A stretch of 64,000 bases of DNA, from contig CALZBR010000005.1 of assembly GCA_945621435.1 (NCBI GenBank), positions 20,778 to 84,777 on the forward strand, in the 5' to 3' direction. A program made the translations under genes and the position numbers. This DNA comes from an uncultured Lachnospiraceae bacterium (GTDB lineage Bacteria > Bacillota > Clostridia > Lachnospirales > Lachnospiraceae). The notes under the pieces were generated by a model, which did not search any database, had not been told where the DNA came from, and saw only the letters and a program-made list of their open reading frames with translations. This document shows, one piece after another, positions 8,396-16,196 of the stretch; position 1 is the first letter of the stretch; each line of letters opens with the position of its first letter.

Positions 8396-9601
8396 ATGGA
8401 AAGTTCTGTGGAGAAGAAACGTTTTTGGACGGTGGCTTCCGTCTTTTTGATGCTTTCACTGGGAATGGTCATGGCAGTTTCTTTTTGGGAGTATCAGACC
8501 TATAGCCAAAGATACAATGAAAAAATCAATGAGATCTGTCTGGAAATTCAGGAGTGGTATCCGGAAGTTCCCGAATACGAAATTATGAGAATACTTGATT
8601 CGGATGGGGCGGCAGATCATAATTTTTTCCTGAAATATGGTATTGACCTGAATAGAGATTCGGTCATACTGCAGAACGAAAGAGACTTCCGGAAGCACCT
8701 TGCAGTCAATGTATCCTTATTCCTTCTCGGTGCGATGGTTCTCCTGTCAGCGATACTGATCAAGAATAGAAAAAGACAGAAGCAACTGATTCAAATCTCC
8801 CGGTATCTGAAAAACATCAATCAGGGAGACTACAGTTTTCATATGGAGGGCTCGTCGGAGGGAGAGCTGTCAATACTGGAAAGTGAGATTTACAAGACAA
8901 CCATCATGCTGAAGGAGGCGGCAGACCAGTCCCGGATGGATAAGGAGCGGCTCAAGGACTCCCTGTCGGATATATCTCATCAGCTCAAGACTCCGATTAC
9001 CTCGCTTATGATTAATCTGGAAAATCTGGAGGATCATCCGGAGATAGAGCCGGAAGCCCGCAACCGGCTCATAGGGAATGCCAAAAGAGACACAAACAGA
9101 ATCAGCCGGATGGTGCAGCAGCTGCTTACCTTATCAAAACTGGACGCAAATGTCATTGTGTTCAGGAAGGAAAAGGTGTCTCTTTCAAAAATAGCGGAAG
9201 AAGCCATGGAGAATGTGGCAGCCTTATCCGAGCTGCGGGACATTTCTGTTCTTGAGGAAGCCGGGGAGGAAGCCAATACTTATATCACCTGTGATTCTTA
9301 TTGGGAAAAGCAGGCAATTACGAACATTCTGAAAAATGCAATTGAGCACGCCGTGTCTCAAGTGATTGTAAGATATAGGAATTGTGAACTATATAAGGAA
9401 ATTGTGATAGAAAATGATGGCGCTCCGATCAGTGAAGCGGATAGGAAGAACCTGTTTAAGCGGTTTTACAGTGGAGAAAACTCCGCAAAGGACAGTATCG
9501 GAATCGGATTATCCATTGCAAATGCCATTGTAAAAAATGATGGCGGATATATTGTTGTGGAATCGGATGAAACAACAAGATTCATCATTCGGTATCTGTA
9601 G
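8396..9601 (+). CDS. Membrane sensor histidine kinase
   Basis: The 401-aa kinase has two membrane helices (about 11-30 and 104-123) enclosing a short extracytoplasmic segment of about 70 residues, then a HAMP-like stretch. The dimerisation domain has His195 in SHQLKTPITSLM. The ATPase domain has the N-box NILKNAIEHA and the G-box GIGLSIANAI. The small sensor loop suggests signal reading with or through the neighbouring FtsX-like permease, as in Vnc/Bce-like systems. It ends the operon, and one copy of a dispersed 31-bp repeat starts 2 bp after the stop. Confidence 0.92.
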   Translation: MESSVEKKRFWTVASVFLMLSLGMVMAVSFWEYQTYSQRYNEKINEICLEIQEWYPEVPEYEIMRILDSDGAADHNFFLKYGIDLNRDSVILQNERDFRKHLAVNVSLFLLGAMVLLSAILIKNRKRQKQLIQISRYLKNINQGDYSFHMEGSSEGELSILESEIYKTTIMLKEAADQSRMDKERLKDSLSDISHQLKTPITSLMINLENLEDHPEIEPEARNRLIGNAKRDTNRISRMVQQLLTLSKLDANVIVFRKEKVSLSKIAEEAMENVAALSELRDISVLEEAGEEANTYITCDSYWEKQAITNILKNAIEHAVSQVIVRYRNCELYKEIVIENDGAPISEADRKNLFKRFYSGENSAKDSIGIGLSIANAIVKNDGGYIVVESDETTRFIIRYL

Positions 9602-9602
9602 C

Positions 9603-9633
9603 AGGGACGGGGCTTCTGTCACGAGGAGCGCCC
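9603..9633 (+). repeat. Dispersed 31-bp repeat, copy 1
   Basis: This copy begins AGGGACGGGGCTTCTGTCAC and ends AGCGCCC. It matches the reverse complement of 13716-13746 at 28 of 31 positions. It starts immediately after the kinase stop codon. The remaining bases to 9830 hold a weak GCTCCAC/GTGGAGC hairpin (9638-9661) and no convincing gene. Confidence 0.7.
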
Positions 9634-9830
9634 ATTGGCTCCACGAAAAGACCATGTGGAGCATCGTGTATTGTCCGGAGGGTCGGTGTGCGGACTTTTA
9701 CTTCGCTGAGAATTATGAACACAGTTATGGACTGATACTTCAGGAAAAGGGGAGCTTTGTGAAAAAATAATCAGAGGAAAGAACACTACTGTTTGCAAGA
9801 AACGAGCTATCATATGGGAGTTGGTGTGCT

Positions 9831-10565
9831 ATGGGAAGATGGGATCCGTGGAGAGGCTGCCACAGATGCAGCGAAGGATGTAAGTTCTGCTACATTCATA
9901 AGGGGGATGCAAAGCGTGGAATAGATACTGATGCAATTGTAAGAAATGAAAATTTTCACAGATTAATTGCCAAAAAGAAAAACGGAGAGTACAAGACCAA
10001 AGCGGGACTGATTTATCTGTGCTTCGCAAGTGATTTCCTGCTTGAGGATGCAGATCAGTGGAGAAGTGAATGCTGGGATATCATACGTGAGAGAGCGGAT
10101 TGTACCTTTTTGTTTCTGACCAAAAGAATTGAAAGATTTATGCAATGTATCCCGGAGGATTGGGGGGATGGATACGACAATGTAGTAGTTTGCTGCACTG
10201 TGGAAAATCAGGAAAACGCAGACAGAAGGCTGGCGGTTTTTCAGAATCTCCCCATCAGGCATAAGCAGATAACTGCGCAGCCGCTGATTGGAGCCATCGA
10301 TATGGAAAAATATCTGGAGGGAATAGAGGCTGTGACGGTCGGTGGAGAATCGGACAGAGCTGCCAGAGTGCTGGATTATGACTGGGTGCTGGATATCCGG
10401 GAGCAATGCATCAGACAAAATGTTTCTTTTTATTTCAGGCAGTGCGGCACGCATTTTATAAAAGACGGAAAGCAATATACATTGCAGGTGAAGAACCTAT
10501 GCAGTCAGGCAAGGCGGGCCGGAATCGACTATGAGAGTAAAACAGAGACGGAAGGGATGTTATAA
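9831..10565 (+). CDS. DUF5131 / phage Gp37-Gp68 family protein
   Basis: The 244-aa protein starts MGRWDPWRGCHRCSEGCKFC. Four cysteines (Cys10, 13, 17, 20) form a CxxCxxxCxxC motif followed by Tyr. Later motifs FLTKRIERF, WGDGYDNVVVCCTVENQENA, the TAQPLIGAIDM segment and the VTVGGESDRAAR segment are those of the Gp37/Gp68 (DUF5131) family, which carries a radical-SAM-like cysteine cluster. The biochemical role is not known to me. Family members occur on phages and on chromosomes; no other phage gene is visible here. A Rho-independent terminator follows. Confidence 0.8.
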   Translation: MGRWDPWRGCHRCSEGCKFCYIHKGDAKRGIDTDAIVRNENFHRLIAKKKNGEYKTKAGLIYLCFASDFLLEDADQWRSECWDIIRERADCTFLFLTKRIERFMQCIPEDWGDGYDNVVVCCTVENQENADRRLAVFQNLPIRHKQITAQPLIGAIDMEKYLEGIEAVTVGGESDRAARVLDYDWVLDIREQCIRQNVSFYFRQCGTHFIKDGKQYTLQVKNLCSQARRAGIDYESKTETEGML

Positions 10566-10582
10566 AACGAAATCTCCGATGG

Positions 10583-10608
10583 GGCTGCGGACTACACGCA
10601 GCCTTTTA
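10583..10608 (+). terminator. Terminator after the DUF5131 gene
   Basis: GGCTGCG (10583-10589) pairs with CGCAGCC (10597-10603), followed by TTTTATT. Confidence 0.75.
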
Positions 10609-10756
10609 TTATGCGGATGATATAATGACGTGGAATTATATGTTCCGGAATCATACCTCAGAAATAATTTATGATTAGGTGCAACCAATTTGTTTTTTTG
10701 GTGTGTATCTATGTGAAGCGTTCTATACTAAGGATCCGGGAGGAGCAGGAAGTATC

Positions 10757-11269
10757 ATGGAAGACAAAGAAATCGTAAGGTTGTATTGGGAACGAAATGA
10801 GCTTGCAATAAAGGAAACCTCCGCAAAATATGGACGGTATTGTCACAAAATTGCCTACAATATTCTGCAAAACAGGGAAGATGCGGATGAAAGCGTGAAC
10901 GATACCTGGCTGAGAACGTGGGAGTGTATCCCACCTCATTTGCCAGAGGTGTTGTCTGCTTTTGTGGGGAAGATCACAAGAAGGGTCAGTCTGAATGATA
11001 CAGTGAAATTCCGGTTCACGGAGTATGACGGAGAAGAAGCCGATGATGTGAAGGAGAAACTGTCTGCCGAAGGACACCTGGAATCGGAAGAAAACCCTGA
11101 CAGACTGTTATATATAGATGAAAATGGAATTGTGAAAAACGTGAGGGTGTATACTAAAAACGGCAGGACGGTTGCGTTGTTTTACCAGTATCCTGAAGAA
11201 GCGATAGAGGGTTTCGGCAGCAGATTAGAATATATTGCAGGATCTTTTCAGTGGAGAGACCGGGACTGA
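10757..11269 (+). pseudogene. ECF sigma region 2 fused to a foreign C-terminus (deletion remnant)
   Basis: The 170-aa frame starts at ATG 10757. Residues 1-80 align closely with the intact ECF sigma factor at 11384: WERNELAIKETSAKYGRYC against WERSEDAIAETTARYGGYC, and YNILQN..ED..ESVNDT in both. Sigma region 2 is therefore present, but region 4 is absent. From about residue 83 the sequence changes character (strand-rich, ending FGSRLEYIAGSFQWRDRD) and resembles the end of an extracytoplasmic anti-sigma partner. A single in-frame deletion joining a sigma gene to the tail of its partner explains this. It may be inactive, or act as a decoy that binds core polymerase. Confidence 0.6.
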
Positions 11270-11296
11270 TTTATTTTCAAAAAGTTAGGTTTATCA

Positions 11297-11325
11297 TGCA
11301 ACATTTTATCGGATTTTTCTACTAT
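11297..11325 (+). promoter_or_regulatory. Possible ECF-type autoregulated promoter
   Basis: TGCAAC (11297-11302), 17 nt, then TACTAT (11320-11325), about 60 nt before the sigma gene. TGCAAC also occurs at 10680-10685 ahead of the related remnant. The shared hexamer suggests self-recognition, but the second copy has no matching -10, so this is tentative. Confidence 0.3.
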
Positions 11326-11383
11326 AGGTATGAAGGGCAGTTTGAATACGGATGTAGAAAGCCGGGACGAAAGAGGACATAGT

Positions 11384-11941
11384 ATGGATGACAATGCAAT
11401 CATGGATTTATTTTGGGAGAGGTCAGAGGACGCAATCGCGGAGACCACGGCCAGATACGGAGGTTACTGCTTCAGCATAGCCTACAACATTCTGAACAAT
11501 AGCGAGGACTCTGAGGAGAGTGTAAATGATACCTATCTTGCGGCGTGGAATACCATGCCGCCCAAACGCCCCCATTCGCTTGCGGCATATTTGGGGAAAA
11601 TGACCAGATATATCTCGCTGGACCGTTGGAAAAACCGAACGGCTCAAAAGCGGGGAGGCGGCGAGGTCCCTCTGGTACTGGATGAATTGGAGGAATGCGT
11701 TTCCGGTGAGGAGAGCGTGGAAAGGGAGTTTTTGAAGAAAGAATTTGCCCAAAAGATAAACCGTTTTCTGGGAGAACTGCCGGAGACCGAGCGAAGAGTT
11801 TTTCTGTGCAGATATTGGTATATGGATTCGGTAAAAGAGATTGCGGAAAGGTTTGGATATTCTGAGAGCAAGACGGCTTCCATGCTTCACAGAACAAGGG
11901 GAAAGCTTCAGAAAATGCTGAAGAAGGAGGGATTCGTATGA
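11384..11941 (+). CDS. ECF-type RNA polymerase sigma factor
   Basis: The 185-aa protein has sigma region 2 at about 1-85 (YCFSIAYNILNNSEDSEESV) and region 4 at about 125-182 (LPETERRVFLCRYWYMDSVK and the HTH AERFGYSESKTASMLHRTR). Start choice: ATG 11384 follows AAGAGGA and aligns with the start of the remnant at 10757; the upstream ATG 11330 would add 18 residues without a ribosome site. Its stop overlaps the next start by 4 nt, so it is translationally coupled to its likely membrane-bound antagonist. It probably directs transcription in response to an envelope signal. Confidence 0.93.
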   Translation: MDDNAIMDLFWERSEDAIAETTARYGGYCFSIAYNILNNSEDSEESVNDTYLAAWNTMPPKRPHSLAAYLGKMTRYISLDRWKNRTAQKRGGGEVPLVLDELEECVSGEESVEREFLKKEFAQKINRFLGELPETERRVFLCRYWYMDSVKEIAERFGYSESKTASMLHRTRGKLQKMLKKEGFV

Positions 11942-13692
11942 CTTCGGTGGAATTGATGGAAAGTCTGGCAATGGTGAAGGACGAATATATTCTGGAAGCA
12001 CATGAGGAGAATATTCTCCGGAACAAGGTGATTCCATATGAGAGCAGGAGGCATAAAAAATCTGCATCACGAAAGAGAATTCTGTTGATTGCTGCGATTG
12101 CGGTGATGATGGTTATGCTTGTGGGATGTGCCTATGCTTTGATCAGGTTATGGCAGATGAAGCTGGGCGAATATACTTATAAGGTACCTGATGAGGAGGA
12201 TCCGTCGGTCGTGCAGGTGATGTCGGGTGACTTTATTTCTCTGCAGGGACTGAAGGAGTCGCCGGAATACCGGGCGACAAAGGAATGGCAGGATTTTCTG
12301 GCGGGTTATGATGCGGATGGCAAAATCATACATGCGATTGGGAATCAGCCCACAAATCTCCCTCCCGGATATGACCAATATACCGTTTATACCCGGGAAA
12401 TGGCTGACAAACTGGATGAGATTGTTGGAAGGTATGGGCTCAGGCTTCATTCGGAAGTCAATGTTGTAAGTCAGGAAGAATTGGACTACCGGGTTGGCGG
12501 AGAGTTTATGGGAGCCGGAATGTCCCGCGGGTGGGCTTACATTTATGAGAACGGAACATTTCAGTTTGACGGTGATATCGTATTAAACGGAACAGAGAGA
12601 ATGCTGCAGCTCAGACGTTCCGTGAAGGGCACCTTTGAGGAAGTGATGTTAAATATCGGACATGTGACGGATTATACAGAGCATCGATATACCACGGCAG
12701 GCGGCGATATGATTCTGCTGGAGCTTGGTAAGACAAAATCCCTGGTCGTTGCTGATTTTGAGAGCTGTTTTATTGTGGTGAATCTGCTTGCCGGAAGTGA
12801 GGATGGAATAACTAAGGACAATCTTAGAACCTTGGCGGATGAGATTGATTTTACCGGGCTGAAGAATGTGATAATTCCTGATATGAGAGGGGACTCTTTT
12901 GTCGGAGGCGGAGGAGAGTGGGATTCTGTTGTCGGAGGTGGAGGAAAGTGGGACAATGTGACTGCGGAGCCGACGCCCGGGCCGGCGCAGGAAAGGGGGA
13001 ATGAGTCTTCGGAGAAGCCGGGAAATCAGGCACAGCAGAGCGAACAGGCAAGGCTGTCTGCCTATAGAACCGTTCTGGAGAATATCTATTGTTACCAGAC
13101 TTTTCCGGGGAACAGAGAACTCGGTTATGACGGGTTTGATATCGAGAGGAACAGATTTGCAGTCTTCGATATTGACCATGACGGAAATGACGAACTGATT
13201 GTGGAATACACCACCACCTGCGTGGCAGGAAATGCTGAGATTATTTATGATTATGACAGTGCAAGCGATACGGTGAGGGAAGAATGGATAGAATTTCCCA
13301 TGGTGACCTATTATGAAAATGGTGTGATAAGAGCAGAATGGTCTTATAATCAGGGAATGGCGGGCGATATGTTCTGGCCCTATACCTTATATCAGTATAA
13401 TGCCGAGAAAGATACTTACCTGCAGGTGGCTATGGTGGACGCCTGGGATAAAGCTTTGTCTGATATAAATTATATGGGGCAGAAATTTCCTGAGGAGACA
13501 GACGTGAATGGCGACGGACTGGTATACTATATTATGACAGGGGAGGAATATGAACTTAATGACCCGGTGGATCTGGCGGAATATGAGGAGTGGATTAATT
13601 CCTACATCGGGAATGCAGATAGGATTGAAGTTCCGTATCAAAAGCTGACAGAAGATAATATAAAGAATTTCCTTCTGTCCCCGACTTCGTGA
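11938..13692 (+). CDS. Membrane-anchored anti-sigma-type protein with large external domains
   Basis: The 584-aa protein has a short cytoplasmic N-terminus (1-47) that would bind the sigma factor, one membrane helix (about 48-70) and a large exterior. The first external region (about 75-310) resembles DUF4367-type domains of anti-sigma proteins. A linker holds the doublet VGGGGEWDSVVGGGGKWDNV and then a Pro/Glu-rich stretch. The last region (about 365-580) has DIDHDGNDELI and DVNGDGLVYY, acidic loops like calcium-binding or FG-GAP-type repeats. Overlap with the sigma gene supports the anti-sigma role. The C-terminal extension is unusually long, and its ligand is unknown. Confidence 0.75.
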   Translation: MTSVELMESLAMVKDEYILEAHEENILRNKVIPYESRRHKKSASRKRILLIAAIAVMMVMLVGCAYALIRLWQMKLGEYTYKVPDEEDPSVVQVMSGDFISLQGLKESPEYRATKEWQDFLAGYDADGKIIHAIGNQPTNLPPGYDQYTVYTREMADKLDEIVGRYGLRLHSEVNVVSQEELDYRVGGEFMGAGMSRGWAYIYENGTFQFDGDIVLNGTERMLQLRRSVKGTFEEVMLNIGHVTDYTEHRYTTAGGDMILLELGKTKSLVVADFESCFIVVNLLAGSEDGITKDNLRTLADEIDFTGLKNVIIPDMRGDSFVGGGGEWDSVVGGGGKWDNVTAEPTPGPAQERGNESSEKPGNQAQQSEQARLSAYRTVLENIYCYQTFPGNRELGYDGFDIERNRFAVFDIDHDGNDELIVEYTTTCVAGNAEIIYDYDSASDTVREEWIEFPMVTYYENGVIRAEWSYNQGMAGDMFWPYTLYQYNAEKDTYLQVAMVDAWDKALSDINYMGQKFPEETDVNGDGLVYYIMTGEEYELNDPVDLAEYEEWINSYIGNADRIEVPYQKLTEDNIKNFLLSPTS

Positions 13693-13715
13693 CAAAGGGC
13701 TCTCTTTGTGACAAA

Positions 13716-13746
13716 GGGCGCTTCCCGTGACAAAAGCCCCGTCCCT
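13716..13746 (-). repeat. Dispersed 31-bp repeat, copy 2 (inverted)
   Basis: The reverse complement of this stretch matches 9603-9633 at 28 of 31 positions. Around it GTGACAAA occurs three times (13689, 13708, 13727), each followed by GGGC or AGCCCC, so the element is internally repetitive. The two copies bracket the 9.6-13.7 kb segment in opposite orientation. Confidence 0.7.
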
Positions 13747-13756
13747 AAAATACCAC

Positions 13757-13785
13757 TTGACAACCATCTGCTTATGCTGTATATA
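13757..13785 (+). promoter_or_regulatory. SigA promoter of the ABC-2 exporter operon
   Basis: Consensus TTGACA (13757-13762), 17-nt spacer, TATATA (13780-13785). It lies 48 nt before the start at 13833. Confidence 0.75.
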
Positions 13786-13832
13786 TAACATATAAACAGC
13801 AATATTACGTTTCGCGTATAAGGAGGACGAGT

Positions 13833-14813
13833 ATGTCATTAGTGGTAAAAAATCTGAACAAGAAATATGGGGAGAAGACAGTAGTGGAGGATTTATCCTT
13901 TTCTCTGGAGAATCCCGGAGTGTATGCTTTGCTGGGAACCAACGGTGCCGGCAAGACCACATCCATCCGTATGATTCTGGGGATGCTGGCGAAAAACGGC
14001 GGTGAAGTGCTCTGGAAGGGAGAGCCCCTGGACGCCATGAAGGTAAATGTGGGTTATCTGGCAGAGGAGAGAGGTCTGTATCCCAAATACCCGCTCATGG
14101 ACCAGCTGTTGTATTTTGCAAAGCTTAAAGGCGTGTCGAAGGAAGAAGCCAAGAAGAGGATCAAGTACTGGGCAGGTCGTCTGGAGGTGGAGGAGTATCT
14201 GTATCCCCCCCAGCCTACGGGAAAGGGCAGAAATATGAAGAAGGAGAAGCCCAAGACCGCAGACCAGCTTTCCAAGGGTAACCAGCAGAAGATTCAGCTG
14301 ATGGCAGCTCTTTTGTCCGATCCCGAGCTGTTGATTCTGGATGAGCCTCTCAGCGGTCTGGATCCCGTGAACACCGATTTGTTCAAGAGTATTATCCGCG
14401 AGGAAGTGGCAAAGGGAAAGTATCTGATTATGTCCTCTCATCAGATGGAGGTCATAGAGGAGTTCTGCGAGGATATCACGATTCTCAATCGCGGTAAGGC
14501 AGTGCTCCAGGGCAACCTGAATGAGATTAAGAAGGGCTATGGCCGTGTCAATATGTTCGTAAAGTGTGATGAGGAGTTTGCAGATATTATTGCAAAGCAT
14601 CAGCTGAAGGTGCTTACCGATACTCCTGACGGTAAGCAGATCAAGGTGACCGGAGAGGAACAGGCACGTGCATTTCTTGATGACCTTCTGAGTGCCGGTC
14701 GTTCTGTTGTAAAGTTCGAGCTCAGAGAGCCTTCCCTGCATGAAATCTTTGTTGAGATGGCAGGCAGCGTACAGGAGGATGCGGCCGCAACGGAAGGAGG
14801 AGACCATGAATAA
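13833..14813 (+). CDS. ABC-2 exporter ATP-binding protein (YhaQ/NatA-like)
   Basis: The 326-aa ATPase has Walker A GTNGAGKT (35-42), signature LSKGNQQKIQ, Walker B LLILDEPLSGLDP and the H-loop SSHQME. A C-terminal accessory domain (about 230-326), ending in the SLHEIFVEMAG motif, is the DUF4162 type found in NatA, YhaQ and related export ATPases. It starts an operon of three exporter genes and overlaps the first permease gene by 8 nt. Likely substrates are Na+ or amphipathic drugs by family analogy; none can be read from the sequence. Confidence 0.92.
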   Translation: MSLVVKNLNKKYGEKTVVEDLSFSLENPGVYALLGTNGAGKTTSIRMILGMLAKNGGEVLWKGEPLDAMKVNVGYLAEERGLYPKYPLMDQLLYFAKLKGVSKEEAKKRIKYWAGRLEVEEYLYPPQPTGKGRNMKKEKPKTADQLSKGNQQKIQLMAALLSDPELLILDEPLSGLDPVNTDLFKSIIREEVAKGKYLIMSSHQMEVIEEFCEDITILNRGKAVLQGNLNEIKKGYGRVNMFVKCDEEFADIIAKHQLKVLTDTPDGKQIKVTGEEQARAFLDDLLSAGRSVVKFELREPSLHEIFVEMAGSVQEDAAATEGGDHE

Positions 14814-16194
14814 ACACGATTATACCGGTTGGAAGGATGTGTTTCGCTTCTCCTTTGAACAGGGTGTAAAAGCGAACGCCTATAAGATATCCCTGGTGAT
14901 TTTTGCGTTGCTGGTTCTCCTGGGAGTTCCGTTTATGGGATGGCTGCAGAACAAAGGGGAGAAAGACCTGGGCGCAACCGCTGTGGAGAAAATATTTGTA
15001 TATGACGAAACCGGTTTGGAGATTGATTATACCGGGTTTGCCACAGGAGAGAGGTATCAGAAGCTGGTGATTGAAAAGACACCGGATAAGACCTATGAGG
15101 AGAACTCCAAGGCGTTGGAGGAGGCGGAAAAGCCCGTGGATATTCTTCTGAAGGTAACCCTGGAAGAGAGCGGGTATTTTCAACTGACCTTTGTGAAAGC
15201 AGTACAAGCAGGCTTTTCTGATGACGACTATGAAGCCCTGACCGAGGATTTCGGCGTTTACTTTGATGATGCCAAGAGAGAAGCCATCGATGTGACTCCT
15301 GAGCAGGCTGTATTTATCAGCAAGCCTGTAAGCACCGGAGTGGAATTTGCCGTTGTGGATGAGAATGGCAACATTACCATTGAGGCAAAAGACAAGACAG
15401 AAGGCATTACACAGCAGGAATACGGAGTGCTGCTGGCAGGAATCATGGTGGTCATGATGATTATCAACCTGGCGGGCGGTCAGATTGCCAACGGCATCGT
15501 GACAGAAAAGTCCACCAGAGTGGTTGAGTATCTGATGATTAATATTCGTCCTATGGCCCTGATCGTGGGTAAGATTCTGGCTTCCCTCTTGCTGGTAGTC
15601 ATCCAGATGGCGGCCATCGGAGTTGCCTTCCTGGGAGGAAAAATAATCAGCAGTAATCTGTTCCCTCCCGCCGCTGTGCAGACAGGGGAAGAGCCGGGAG
15701 CCCTTGACTTGTTTTTGGAGATGATGGGCAAGATTACTCCCGCAAGTCTGGTAATCTGTCTTGCAGTGATTCTGCTGGGTGTATTGTTCTTCAGCATCAT
15801 TGCAGGTCTCGCAGGAGCATCGGTGAGCAAGCTGGATGAGCTGGCTGAGGGCATGAAAATCTATCAGCTGTTGTTGATTGTGGGCTGCTATATCGGTATC
15901 GGAGTCTGCATCGTAGAGATGATAGGCGGCGTAAATCCTCTGATTTTGGAAGTACTGTGCATGATTCCCATCAGTGCCCCCTTTATCCTGCCCGCCAATC
16001 TGTTGCTGGGAAAGGTGTCTCTCTGGGTAGGACTGGTAGCAATCGCCCTTTTATTCCTTATCACGGTATTCATGTTCTCCTTTACCGCAAAGGTATATGA
16101 ATCCATGATTTTCTACAACGGTAAGGTGTTAAAGCTGAAGGATATCCTGCAGATTGCCAAGAACCGTCGTGCCGAGAAAAAGGAGGGGAAATAA
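14806..16194 (+). CDS. ABC-2 type permease (NatB/YhaP-like)
   Basis: The 462-aa permease has a first helix at about 28-46, a large external loop to about residue 205, then five or six helices, the ABC-2 layout of NatB/YhaP. GYATALIG-type ATPase motifs are absent. Helical segments include YGVLLAGIMVVMMIINLAGG and the LIVGKILASLLLVVIQMAA stretch. Start choice: ATG 14806 has GGAGGAG at 14797-14803; the in-frame ATG 14740 lies deep inside the ATPase gene. A second, related permease follows after 2 bp, so the pair probably forms a heterodimeric channel. Confidence 0.9.
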   Translation: MNKHDYTGWKDVFRFSFEQGVKANAYKISLVIFALLVLLGVPFMGWLQNKGEKDLGATAVEKIFVYDETGLEIDYTGFATGERYQKLVIEKTPDKTYEENSKALEEAEKPVDILLKVTLEESGYFQLTFVKAVQAGFSDDDYEALTEDFGVYFDDAKREAIDVTPEQAVFISKPVSTGVEFAVVDENGNITIEAKDKTEGITQQEYGVLLAGIMVVMMIINLAGGQIANGIVTEKSTRVVEYLMINIRPMALIVGKILASLLLVVIQMAAIGVAFLGGKIISSNLFPPAAVQTGEEPGALDLFLEMMGKITPASLVICLAVILLGVLFFSIIAGLAGASVSKLDELAEGMKIYQLLLIVGCYIGIGVCIVEMIGGVNPLILEVLCMIPISAPFILPANLLLGKVSLWVGLVAIALLFLITVFMFSFTAKVYESMIFYNGKVLKLKDILQIAKNRRAEKKEGK

Positions 16195-16196
16195 TC

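Noticed and set aside
9537..9770. 77-codon frame overlapping the kinase end and repeat copy 1
   Set aside because: It runs out of frame through the kinase G-box region, has no ribosome site at any internal ATG, and crosses the dispersed repeat. The final part may be a remnant, but I cannot support a gene.
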